A stretch of 64,000 nt of DNA from positions 1,095,993 to 1,159,992 of the forward strand of contig NZ_NAIA01000003.1 of NCBI RefSeq assembly GCF_002192535.1. Direction: 5' to 3'. This DNA comes from Polynucleobacter hirudinilacicola (GTDB lineage: Bacteria; Pseudomonadota; Gammaproteobacteria; Burkholderiales; Burkholderiaceae). A program made the position numbers and the translations under genes. Below the pieces are notes generated by a model, which did no database searches, had not been told where the DNA came from, and worked only from the letters and a program-made list of their open reading frames with translations. This document shows positions 47,878-56,642 of this stretch, piece by piece (the stretch's first letter is position 1; every line of letters starts with the position of its first letter).

Positions 47878-49377
47878 TTATACGGCTGCTGACTTTTTCT
47901 TGCCAATCACTTTGCCAATCAATGGCCAGAAGAGGAGTAATAAAGCCAAAGATGTAATACCGCCAACCAATGGGTTAGAGAAGAAAATATCTAGGCTACC
48001 CTGTGAGAACAACATGGATTGACGGAAGGAATCTTCTGCACGGTCGCCCAATACCAAGGCTAAGACCATTGGTGCCATTGGGTAATCGAGTTTCTTGAAG
48101 ACATAACCCAGAATACCAAAGCCCATCATCAACCAAACGTCAAACATGGCGTTATGAACAGTGTAAGCACCAACCGCACAAATCACAATAATGACTGGCG
48201 CAATGATGGAGAATGGAATTCTCAAGATTGACGCAAACAGTGGCACACAAGTTAATACAACAAACAAGCCAGCCAAGTTACCTAAGTACATACTGGCGAT
48301 CAAGCCCCAAACAAAGTCTGGCTTCTCTACGAAAAGCAAAGGACCAGGCTGTAGACCCCAGATCAACAAGCCGCCGAGCAATACCGCTGCTGTTGGTGAG
48401 CCTGGAATACCGAGAGACAACATTGGGAGAAGTGCCGCAGTACCAGCAGCGTGAGCTGCAGTTTCTGGGGCAACAATACCTTCCATCTTGCCGGTACCAA
48501 ACTTATCGCCCTCTTTAGATACGCGCTTCGCTACGCCGTAGGCCATGAAAGATGCTGGTGTTGCACCACCTGGAGTAATACCCATCCAGCAACCAATCAA
48601 ACAGCTGCGCAATGAAGTAGCCCAGTATTTTGGCAACTGCTTCCAAGTTTCCCAAACCACCTTAGCGCGAATCTTAGCAGCGGCACCTTTGAATGCAAGA
48701 CCCTCTTCCATCGAAAGCAGAATCTCACCGATACCGAATAAGCCGATCACAGCGATCAAGAAGTCAAAGCCACGCATTAATTCTGGATTGCCGAATGTCA
48801 GGCGCAACTGACCAGTAACAGTGTCCATACCAACGGTAGCCAAGGCGAAGCCCAGCATCATTGCTGAAATAGTCTTAAATGGCGACCCTTTATTCATGCC
48901 CACGAAGCTACAGAAGGTAAGCAAGTACACCGAGAAGAATTCCGGCGGACCGAATTGGAGTGCAAACTTCGCAACCAAAGGTGCCAAGAAGGTAATCATC
49001 ACGATTGCAAAGAACGCGCCCACGAATGAAGATGTGAACGCTGCAGTCAGTGCCTCACCAGCTTTACCATTTCTGGCCATTGGATAACCGTCAAAGGTTG
49101 TCGCAACTGACCAGGGCTCGCCTGGAATATTAAAGAGCACTGATGTAATCGCTCCGCCGAACAATGCGCCCCAATAAATACAGGAGAGCATGATGATTGC
49201 CGATGTTGGTGGCATTGTGAATGTCAACGGCAACAGAATTGCAATACCGTTTGCACCACCTAGACCTGGCAACACACCGATGATCACACCGAGCGTTACA
49301 CCAACCAACATTAACAGCAAGTTAAAGGGTGTCATTGCAACGGCAAAGCCGTTGAATAGAGCGCTAATTTCTTCCAA
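47878..49377 (-). CDS. tctA: tripartite tricarboxylate transporter large permease TctA
   Basis: A 499-residue permease with about 11-12 helices and the family loops LGVIIGVLPGLGGANGIAIL, GALFGGAITSVLFNIPGEPW and GCWMGITPGGATPASFMAYG, plus LPMLSLGIPGSPTAAVLLGG. It forms the sodium- or proton-coupled channel of the TTT system with TctB, fed by the receptor encoded at 50024. tctB precedes it by 33 bases. Confidence 0.93.
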   Translation of the reverse strand: MEEISALFNGFAVAMTPFNLLLMLVGVTLGVIIGVLPGLGGANGIAILLPLTFTMPPTSAIIMLSCIYWGALFGGAITSVLFNIPGEPWSVATTFDGYPMARNGKAGEALTAAFTSSFVGAFFAIVMITFLAPLVAKFALQFGPPEFFSVYLLTFCSFVGMNKGSPFKTISAMMLGFALATVGMDTVTGQLRLTFGNPELMRGFDFLIAVIGLFGIGEILLSMEEGLAFKGAAAKIRAKVVWETWKQLPKYWATSLRSCLIGCWMGITPGGATPASFMAYGVAKRVSKEGDKFGTGKMEGIVAPETAAHAAGTAALLPMLSLGIPGSPTAAVLLGGLLIWGLQPGPLLFVEKPDFVWGLIASMYLGNLAGLFVVLTCVPLFASILRIPFSIIAPVIIVICAVGAYTVHNAMFDVWLMMGFGILGYVFKKLDYPMAPMVLALVLGDRAEDSFRQSMLFSQGSLDIFFSNPLVGGITSLALLLLFWPLIGKVIGKKKSAAV

Positions 49378-49410
49378 CTTGAACTCCTTTTATCTAATCT
49401 TTTTTATTAT

Positions 49411-49938
49411 TTAGTTCACACCAACAAACTCGAGCGGGTTAAACCATGAGCCATGTGGCAATGGAACCTGGAACCAGAACTCGAACATGAGGTAGAGGGC
49501 AGCGCTCACTCCAACAGAAACAGCAACCGCCTTCCAAATTGGATATTTTCCTAGCCACACCATAAAGATAGCGATGTAGAAGGCTGAAGAAACATAAATA
49601 CCAATCAATTGCACGCCCAACACAAAAACGATCGCGGGCAAAAGCACGGCCATAATTTGCTTTAAAGGCTCGCTATCGACAAATGACTCTGTTTTCTTTT
49701 TCTTATTAACGATTGCGGCTTGATAAAGAGTAACTGTGCTAGAAAGCAGAATAATCAAGCTAATGTAGAAGGGAAAGTATCCCGCTTCAGGGCCGTCAGC
49801 GCCCCAACTAGCGCCCAACTTCAGGCTACCTACCATCACTGTTAGGCCAATCGCAATAAATACGAGCGCGGTGATGATATCCATTGCTCTGACGCTGATC
49901 GCTGATTCTTGATTTGAATTATTTGTATGTTCAGACAT
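49411..49938 (-). CDS. tctB: tripartite tricarboxylate transporter small permease TctB
   Basis: A 175-residue protein with four helices: ITALVFIAIGLTVMVGSLKL, GYFPFYISLIILLSSTVTLY, IMAVLLPAIVFVLGVQLIGI and WKAVAVSVGVSAALYLMFEF. GADGPEAGYFPFYISLIILL and the closing VPLPHGSWFNP are family marks. It partners TctA. It starts 85 bases after the receptor stop, across a hairpin that may reduce readthrough. Confidence 0.9.
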   Translation of the reverse strand: MSEHTNNSNQESAISVRAMDIITALVFIAIGLTVMVGSLKLGASWGADGPEAGYFPFYISLIILLSSTVTLYQAAIVNKKKKTESFVDSEPLKQIMAVLLPAIVFVLGVQLIGIYVSSAFYIAIFMVWLGKYPIWKAVAVSVGVSAALYLMFEFWFQVPLPHGSWFNPLEFVGVN

Positions 49939-49977
49939 TTGCTTTGTTTATCAATAAAGTTAATTAATACGCTACTT

Positions 49978-50008
49978 AAAAAATAGGACCCCCTAGTGGA
50001 GGTCCTAT
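49978..50008 (-). terminator. hairpin between receptor and tctB
   Basis: On the minus strand, ATAGGACC and GGTCCTAT arms around a 10-base loop, then TTTTTTAAG. It can partly end transcription, giving more binding protein than permease. Confidence 0.7.
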
Positions 50009-50023
50009 CCGATTTCCTAAAAA

Positions 50024-51028
50024 TTACTTGGCCAAGAAGCCAGCTTCAGACATCAATTGCTTGTGTAAAGCTTCATTCAATGTGAGCCAGTTTCTGAACT
50101 CTTTACCAGTCATGAATGTCTGATTAAATGCGCCATCAGCCATAAACTTCTTCCACTCTGGTGTGGCACGAACTTTTTTGAACAGCTCGATATAGAAATC
50201 AACCTGCTCTTGAGTTACGCCTGGAGCCATAAAGATGCCGCGCAACATCACATAGTCAGTTGGCACGCCAGCTTCTTTACAAGTTGGCACGTCATACCAT
50301 GACTGAGTATCAGTAACCTTCTCTTTATATGGCATACGGGTGTCATCAAATACGCACAATGCACGTAATTTATTTGCACGCCACTGAGCAACCGCCTCAA
50401 TTGGATTGTTTACAGAAGAATCAATATGGTTACCAACGAGCTGAACAGCAACGTCGCCACCCCCTTTGAATGGGATGTAAGTAAATTTAGCGCCAGTGGC
50501 CTTTTCAATCGCTACAGTAATGATCTGGTCTTCAGACTTTGAGCCTGTACCACCCATTTTGAATTTACCTGGGCCTGCTGCCTTAGCTGCATCGATATAT
50601 TCCTTAGCAGTCTTGTAAGGCTTGTCAACGTTGTCCCACAAAACGAATTGGTCGAGCGCCAACATGGCTACTGGAGTAATGTCTTGCCAGTTAAATGGAA
50701 CGCCTGTTGCTAATGGAGTAGTGAATAAGTTAGAAAGTGTGATCACAATCTTATTTGGATCGCCTTTAGCCTCTTTCATTGCGAGAAAGCCTTCAGCACC
50801 AGCACCAGCACCCTTGTTCACAGGGATCACTGCTTGCTTCATTAAATTGTTTTTAGTGATAATGCCTTGGATCATGCGCGCCATTTGATCAGCGCCACCA
50901 CCAGGACCAGCAGGAATGATGAACTCAACAGGTTTAGTTGGTTCCCATGCAGCAAATGCAGGTGATACACCAGCGACACCGAGGGCTAAGGCGGTGGAAA
51001 TCAATGCCCCTTTTAACTTCATCTTCAT
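50024..51028 (-). CDS. TctC/Bug-family substrate-binding receptor of the TTT transporter
   Basis: A 334-residue periplasmic receptor: signal peptide GALISTALALGVAGVSPAFA, then VEFIIPAGPGGGADQMARMI, PVNKGAGAGAEGFLAMKEA and LVGNHIDSSVNNPIEAVAQW. GGAGG lies ten bases before the ATG. Its ligand is probably a tri- or dicarboxylate but cannot be read from sequence. It is first in the receptor-tctB-tctA unit, the full set for one transporter. Confidence 0.92.
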   Translation of the reverse strand: MKMKLKGALISTALALGVAGVSPAFAAWEPTKPVEFIIPAGPGGGADQMARMIQGIITKNNLMKQAVIPVNKGAGAGAEGFLAMKEAKGDPNKIVITLSNLFTTPLATGVPFNWQDITPVAMLALDQFVLWDNVDKPYKTAKEYIDAAKAAGPGKFKMGGTGSKSEDQIITVAIEKATGAKFTYIPFKGGGDVAVQLVGNHIDSSVNNPIEAVAQWRANKLRALCVFDDTRMPYKEKVTDTQSWYDVPTCKEAGVPTDYVMLRGIFMAPGVTQEQVDFYIELFKKVRATPEWKKFMADGAFNQTFMTGKEFRNWLTLNEALHKQLMSEAGFLAK

Positions 51029-51337
51029 ATATGCTCCTCCAAAAATGGTTTGCCAATTTATATCTGGCTTATCTAATGTGTGAATGATTTTTAAACAAGA
51101 TGACTCAACATAACTTGACTGCCATCAATAATTTCAAAATCGATCCACGGGAGCTTCTGCAATCTAGTAGAAACCCTGATAAATCAAGCCAAAGACAGTC
51201 TTGAGTGTACTTAGATCCAGAATAAAAAACTGGATTTAATGCACAATAAATGCACATAACAAAAATGGTTATTAGCTTGGATTGCTGCAAAAGAGGGCTG
51301 AGGTAAAAAGCTAAGTGTTTACCCTAAATGGAAAGAG
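51029..51337. other. 309-base intergenic region upstream of the receptor
   Basis: AT-rich, between the receptor start and tRNA-Thr. It should hold the receptor promoter on the minus strand; AGATATAAATTGGC just upstream of the ribosome site is AT-rich enough for a -10, but I cannot fix it. No gene, RNA fold or long repeat was seen. Confidence 0.5.
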
Positions 51338-51413
51338 TGGTGCCGCTTGCCGGAATCGAACTGGCGACCTTTTCATTACGAATGAACTGCTCTACCGACT
51401 GAGCTAAAGCGGC
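51338..51413 (-). tRNA. tRNA-Thr (anticodon CGT)
   Basis: Minus strand, 76 bases including encoded CCA. Acceptor GCCGCTT pairs with AAGCGGC, D arm GCTC..GAGC, loop TTCGTAA with anticodon CGT, T arm with GTTCGATTC. The outermost anticodon-stem pair is a G-A mismatch (27-43), the rest are standard. It lies 15 bases past the DUF1854 gene stop. Confidence 0.94.
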
Positions 51414-51428
51414 AAATCCGTTTTTATT

Positions 51429-51896
51429 CTAGCGGAAGCGATCCAGCAGCTTTTTGCTGACCTTATCCAACTGTGTGGAATCTTTAATTAAAAACTGTAG
51501 GCCATTGGCATCAGCAATCAATAAAGTATTGCCTGCAATTCTGCGGATATGCTCCTCGCCCTTAAGACGAATGCGCGTTGGGCCGCGATCCGTTTCAATA
51601 TCCCAAATGCTTGGTGTAGCAAATGTCGATACCTTAGTAATTCTTTCGATGACAGGCATAAATTCTCGGGCTGCCAACTCTTCTTCAATCAAAGTGAGCT
51701 CTGCCTGCGGAATCAATGCAACGTCTGGATACCAGCACACTTCTTTGCCAGACTGATTCATGATGCCAACGCCAGTCCTAGGTGCGGTAATGGGAAATGC
51801 TCGAACCGGATAAACACCAAGATGTCGCTCACCCTTAGCATCGATAAAAACTAAGCGGCCAAGTGAGTCTCGTTCTAGCTGATGGCTCTTGTTCAT
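51429..51896 (-). CDS. DUF1854 protein associated with cyanophycin metabolism
   Basis: A 155-residue soluble protein: ERDSLGRLVFIDAKGERHLG, VYPVRAFPITAPRTGVGIMN, EVCWYPDVALIPQAELTLIE, EEELAAREFMPVIERITKVS and DRGPTRIRLKGEEHIRRIAG. This is DUF1854. I recall it being linked by gene context to an ABC exporter and cyanophycin genes, which is what is seen here: it overlaps the exporter gene by four bases (51893-51896), and the synthetase genes lie divergently beyond. Its activity is unknown. Confidence 0.85.
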   Translation of the reverse strand: MNKSHQLERDSLGRLVFIDAKGERHLGVYPVRAFPITAPRTGVGIMNQSGKEVCWYPDVALIPQAELTLIEEELAAREFMPVIERITKVSTFATPSIWDIETDRGPTRIRLKGEEHIRRIAGNTLLIADANGLQFLIKDSTQLDKVSKKLLDRFR

Positions 51897-54241
51897 ACAC
51901 CACCCCCGATGTTCTTTGCAATGACTTCTAATTTTTCTTCTTGCTTTTCATCTTGATGCTCTTCAAGACTCTCACCAATTGCAACACCCTCAACCAACTC
52001 AGCAGCATGACGCAGCTGTGCCTGATACAGAGTGTAGTAAGCGCCTTGAGCATCCATCAATTGTTCGTGTGAGCCAATCTCTACAATCTCGCCCTTATCA
52101 AGCACCACTAGGCGATCAGCCTTTCTGAGAGTCGACAAACGATGTGCGATCGCAATTGTTGTGCGGCCTTTAACTAAGTTATCTAAAGCGCGCTGAATCT
52201 CTTTTTCGGTGGTGGTATCAACCGATGATGTCGCCTCATCCAAAATCAAAATACTTGGATTAATGAGTAGTGCACGTGCGATAGAGATACGTTGACGCTC
52301 GCCACCCGATAGAGATTGGCCGCGCTCACCCACTAAAGAATCGTAACCCAGTGGCAGTCTTAGAATAAATTCATGAGCGTGTGCAGCGCGAGCCGCTTCA
52401 ATAATCTCTTCCCGAGTAGCATCAGGTTTTCCATAAGCAATATTCTCGGCAATCGTGCCAAAGAATAAAAATGGCTCCTGTAAGACCAAGCCAATGCATT
52501 TACGATAGTCAGAGATTCGAATACTGCGAATATCGCGCCCATCGAGTGCGATTGAGCCGGAGCTCACATCATAAAAACGGCAAATCAGGTTCACCAGTGT
52601 GCTCTTACCTGAACCACTATGCCCTACCAAACCAATCATTTCACCAGGAGCAATATCCAAATCAATGCCTTTAGATACCGCACGATTACCATAGCGGAAA
52701 CCTACGCCACGCAGGGAAATACGGCCTTCAACTGGCCGTTCTAATGGGGCCGGATTAATCGGTTCAGGAACGCTGGATACATGATCCAAAATATCAAAAA
52801 TACGCTTAGCCCCTGCTGCTGCTTTTTGGGTGTGAGAAACAATTCGACTCATTGAATCTAGGCGAATATAAAAGCGTCCGATATAAGCCAAGAAAGCAAT
52901 CAACACGCCAACGGTGACTTTTTGGTGAGCCACTTGCCAAATACCAAAGCCCCATACAACTAGTAATCCGGTTTCGGTAAGCAAAGTGACAGTTGGAGAA
53001 AATAATCCCCACACACGATTGACGCGATCATTAATTTGTAAATTGTGTTTATTTGAATCTACGAAGCGCTTGAGCTCACGATCTTCTTGAGCAAACGCTT
53101 TTACCACCCGAATTCCTGGGATGGTGTCGGCCAAGATATTGGTCACTTCAGACCAGATACGATCAATCTTTTCGAAACCAAAACGCAGGCGATCGCGCAC
53201 CACATGAATCATCCACACAATGAATGGCAATGGCGCCAGTGTCACCAGGGCAAGCAAGGGATCAATCGATACCAAGATTGCTGCAGTCATGGTAATCATG
53301 AGTACATCGGTGGCAAAATCTACGGCGTATAAGGATAAGAAAACGCAGATGCGATCAGTCTCTGCACCAATCCTGGCAATCAAGTCCCCTGTACGTTTGC
53401 CGCCGAAATACTCTAAAGACAGTTTAAGTAGATGCTCAAAGGTCGTGTTACGTAAATCAGCGCCAATACGCTCGCTTACCAACGCAAGTAAGTAAGTCTT
53501 CCACCAACCTAGACCCCAAGCAACAATTGCTGCAGCAAATAAAGCCAGCAGATACATACTCGCCAAATGAAAATCAATTGGATTGCCACGTTCATACGGA
53601 ATCAAAACATGATCCATTAATGGCATCGTGAGATACGGTGGGATTAGGGTTGCACCAGTGGATAACAAAGTGAGCACAAAACCTAATGCAAGTTGTTTTT
53701 TATAGGGCTTTGCAAAACGCCATAACTTAAAGAGCGTCCATGTAGAAGGTGGCGCATCATCTTCTGGATCACAAGTGGGGCATGAATCAGAATTTGCTGG
53801 CTTTGGACTTAAGCAAGCTGGACAAACTTGTTTATCGTATTCACCGGATTCCGTATTGCCTTGCCCTTCACCTTTGGCTAATTGCTTAAACCTCGATTGC
53901 AAACGCAATATCTGTGGATTGACTGCCAAGGTGAAATACCAAGTCCGAAGCAAGCGATCGGCTGATTCCAGCCTTAAATGACCAACCCCTGCATGATCAC
54001 CATGTGCTAGACGCCCTCCCTGATGCATTGGCCAAGACTCAAATTGCTTGCCATCGGTCCAATACAGGCCGCCTTCATTCAGGAATAACAGGCTTTTCTC
54101 AAAGCGCAATTCCGCATCCAAATCCAACTCTACCCATGCCAGCAAGGCCTCTGGGCTGTGAACTGGAGATTTTTCACCCTGCAAAATAGGCTGCCAATGG
54201 CTTGGCAATACGGGGGCAAAAGGGAGGATTTCTAGCTTCAT
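51893..54241 (-). CDS. cyanophycin-associated ABC exporter with N-terminal zinc-ribbon extension
   Basis: A 782-residue half-transporter. Residues 1-170 are an unusual cytoplasmic extension ending in CPACLSPKPANSDSCPTC (two CxxC pairs, a likely zinc ribbon). A six-helix membrane domain follows (from about 185) and then a nucleotide-binding domain with GLVGHSGSGKSTLVNLICRF, LSGGERQRISIARALL and SILILDEATSSVD. The C-terminus is charged. It acts as a dimer and would export a substrate. Overlap with the DUF1854 gene and the divergent cyanophycin synthetases point to cyanophycin-linked traffic; no substrate is known. Confidence 0.87.
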   Translation of the reverse strand: MKLEILPFAPVLPSHWQPILQGEKSPVHSPEALLAWVELDLDAELRFEKSLLFLNEGGLYWTDGKQFESWPMHQGGRLAHGDHAGVGHLRLESADRLLRTWYFTLAVNPQILRLQSRFKQLAKGEGQGNTESGEYDKQVCPACLSPKPANSDSCPTCDPEDDAPPSTWTLFKLWRFAKPYKKQLALGFVLTLLSTGATLIPPYLTMPLMDHVLIPYERGNPIDFHLASMYLLALFAAAIVAWGLGWWKTYLLALVSERIGADLRNTTFEHLLKLSLEYFGGKRTGDLIARIGAETDRICVFLSLYAVDFATDVLMITMTAAILVSIDPLLALVTLAPLPFIVWMIHVVRDRLRFGFEKIDRIWSEVTNILADTIPGIRVVKAFAQEDRELKRFVDSNKHNLQINDRVNRVWGLFSPTVTLLTETGLLVVWGFGIWQVAHQKVTVGVLIAFLAYIGRFYIRLDSMSRIVSHTQKAAAGAKRIFDILDHVSSVPEPINPAPLERPVEGRISLRGVGFRYGNRAVSKGIDLDIAPGEMIGLVGHSGSGKSTLVNLICRFYDVSSGSIALDGRDIRSIRISDYRKCIGLVLQEPFLFFGTIAENIAYGKPDATREEIIEAARAAHAHEFILRLPLGYDSLVGERGQSLSGGERQRISIARALLINPSILILDEATSSVDTTTEKEIQRALDNLVKGRTTIAIAHRLSTLRKADRLVVLDKGEIVEIGSHEQLMDAQGAYYTLYQAQLRHAAELVEGVAIGESLEEHQDEKQEEKLEVIAKNIGGGV

Positions 54242-54446
54242 TGATACTAAAAGTATAGTGGAGCTAGATTTTTTAGATTTATAGCTCCTGTCAACTTTAG
54301 AGCTCTAAAAAACGTTAAATTGATATAAATAGGCCTTTTTATGTATTTTTGCTAATTTTGTGAGTTTTAAATAAAAACTATAAATAGAGAGACTGTCTGA
54401 CGCGCCATAGCCAAATCCTGGCGCCGTCACTCGTAACACCCCAAAC

Positions 54447-56642
54447 ATGCCCCAATTACTAGATAAATCGATAGAGATTCTGAGCCACAGACATCTTCGT
54501 GGCCCCAATATGTGGAGCTATAACCCAGCTTTAGAGGTTTTGATTGATATTGGGGAGTTAGAAGACTATCCATCAGACAAAATACCTGGCTTCTATGAGC
54601 GTCTTTGCGCTTGCCTCCCTAGTCTTCATGAACATCGTTGCAGCTATGGAGAGCCAGGCGGTTTTTTAAAGCGTGTTGAAGAAGGTACCTGGCCTGGTCA
54701 CATCCTAGAGCATCTAACCATTGAACTACAAAACTTAGCGGGCATCCCCGGCGGATTTGGAAGAGCTCGAGATGGAGGCGGTCGAGGTGTTTACAAGGTG
54801 ATTGTCAGCGCAACAGAAGAAGCGGTAACCCTAAAAGCATTTACACACGCCCGGGACCTTTTGCTCACCTTAATTCAGGACAGTGGCGATCCGATTGCGC
54901 AAAAAAATAACATTATTGAAGAGTTGCGAGAGTTAAGCGATGATCTGTGCTTAGGGCCCAGTACCGCCTGCATTGTGAATGCAGCTACTGCCCGCGAAAT
55001 TCCGTATATTCGCTTGTCCAGTGGAAACTTAGTTCAGCTTGGGTATGGCTCTAAACAACGCCGTATTTGGACAGCTGAAACAGACCAAACGAGCGCTATT
55101 GCTGAAACGATTTCAAGAGATAAAGACTTAACCAAGAGCTTATTACGAAGTGCAGGAGTTCCCACTCCAGAAGGTAGAACCGTTACTAGCCCTGATGATG
55201 CCTGGGAAGCGGCTCAAGATATTGGTTTACCTGTCGTAGTTAAACCCATTGACGGTAATCACGGTCGCGGCGTATTCATCAATCTTTTCACCCAACAAGA
55301 GATTGAAGCTGCTTATGCAGTAGCAATTGATGAAGGCAGCGAAGTTCTGGTAGAGCGTCATATTGTTGGTGATGAGCATCGCCTTCTTGTAGTTGGCAAT
55401 AAAGTGGTTGCCGCAGCAAAAGGAGAGACCGTCTGGGTGACAGGTGATGGTAAACACACTATTCGCGAGCTCGTTCAAATACAAATTAATTCTGATCCAC
55501 GTCGCGGAAATGCAGAAGAGCACCCACTCAATCCTGTAAAAATTGATTCAGCAGTAGATTTGGAGCTTGCACGCCAACAGCTTACCGGTGAAAGTGTTCC
55601 CGCATTAGATCAAAAAGTGCTGATTCAGAGCAATGGTAACGTCGCATTTGATGTGACTGACTTAGTTCATCCAGATATTGCCTATCAAGTAGCCTTAGCA
55701 GCGCGCGTCGTTGGTCTTGAGATTGCCGGTATAGATTTGGTTGCGCAAGACATTGGCCGCCCACTGGCTGAACAAAATGCCGCCATTGTGGAAGTGAATG
55801 CTGGCCCCGGCCTTCTCATGCATTTAAAACCAGCCAGCGGTAAACCACAACCCGTTGGCGAGGCAATCGCTGAGCATCTATTCCCGCCTGGCTTAGATTT
55901 CCGCATTCCCATCATTGGTATTAGTGGCAGCAAGGGCAGAACGATCACCGCTGAAATGGTTGCGCATTTTGCAAGACTCACCAATGTACATGTTGGATTA
56001 TCTTCTAGCAAAGATTTATATTTCGGTAGCCGATCTATTACTCGCACCTCTCAATCCAATTGGGAAAATGGTAGACGAACACTACAAAACAGAACAATAG
56101 AACTGGCGGTTATCGAAAATAATAATGCCTCACTTTTGCTCGAAGGCTTGTCCTATGATCAATGTCATGTAGGAATAGTTCTGAATGTTGACCCTCAAGG
56201 TCTATTTCCAGAACACAACATTAGCGATGAAGATCAATTATTTAATGTAGTAAGAACTCAGGTTGATGTTGTATTACCTACTGGCGTTTGCGTTCTAAAC
56301 GCTGATGATCCAATGATAGTGAAGATGACCGAGCTATCTAAAGGCGAGGTGATGTATTTCTCGGAAAATCGCAATTCAAGCGTCATTACCGAACATCAAA
56401 AAAATAAGGGGCGCGTCATTATTGCAACCCCTACAGCCATTACCCTCATGCAAGGTGATTCAGAAACACTGGTAATACCAGTGCCCTCTTTTATCCAAAA
56501 TTATCCAAAATCAGAGTGGGCTCCTCATTTAAGTCTTGCTGCCGCAATCGGCGCTGCCTGGGCTCTAGAGATTCCATTTAGCATTATTAAAGCGGGCGTT
56601 GAAACTTTCATGCCTGATGTCACAAATACCTCAGGGGTCTAA
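54447..56642 (+). CDS. cphA': CphA2-like cyanophycin synthetase with degenerate ligase domain
   Basis: A 731-residue relative of CphA. The N-terminal domain and ATP-grasp are intact (SKQRRIWTAETDQTSAIAET, LPVVVKPIDGNHGRGVFINL, EVNAGPGLLMHLKPA). The Mur-ligase-like half is decayed: the P-loop reads GISGSKGRTIT against GTNGKTTT, ETARGG is ENNNAS and GDHLG is QGLFP. The chain also ends before the C-terminal ligase lobe. It could polymerise beta-Asp-Arg dipeptides like CphA2, or be a regulatory partner. A paralogue pair of this kind is known in betaproteobacteria. It is followed without a gap by cphA. It starts divergently from the ABC exporter, 205 bases away. Confidence 0.88.
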   Translation: MPQLLDKSIEILSHRHLRGPNMWSYNPALEVLIDIGELEDYPSDKIPGFYERLCACLPSLHEHRCSYGEPGGFLKRVEEGTWPGHILEHLTIELQNLAGIPGGFGRARDGGGRGVYKVIVSATEEAVTLKAFTHARDLLLTLIQDSGDPIAQKNNIIEELRELSDDLCLGPSTACIVNAATAREIPYIRLSSGNLVQLGYGSKQRRIWTAETDQTSAIAETISRDKDLTKSLLRSAGVPTPEGRTVTSPDDAWEAAQDIGLPVVVKPIDGNHGRGVFINLFTQQEIEAAYAVAIDEGSEVLVERHIVGDEHRLLVVGNKVVAAAKGETVWVTGDGKHTIRELVQIQINSDPRRGNAEEHPLNPVKIDSAVDLELARQQLTGESVPALDQKVLIQSNGNVAFDVTDLVHPDIAYQVALAARVVGLEIAGIDLVAQDIGRPLAEQNAAIVEVNAGPGLLMHLKPASGKPQPVGEAIAEHLFPPGLDFRIPIIGISGSKGRTITAEMVAHFARLTNVHVGLSSSKDLYFGSRSITRTSQSNWENGRRTLQNRTIELAVIENNNASLLLEGLSYDQCHVGIVLNVDPQGLFPEHNISDEDQLFNVVRTQVDVVLPTGVCVLNADDPMIVKMTELSKGEVMYFSENRNSSVITEHQKNKGRVIIATPTAITLMQGDSETLVIPVPSFIQNYPKSEWAPHLSLAAAIGAAWALEIPFSIIKAGVETFMPDVTNTSGV

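Noticed and set aside
51338..51413. tRNA-Thr as an integration site for a genomic island
   Set aside because: No integrase and no repeat of the tRNA 3' end was seen; neighbours are a transporter operon and the cyanophycin genes.
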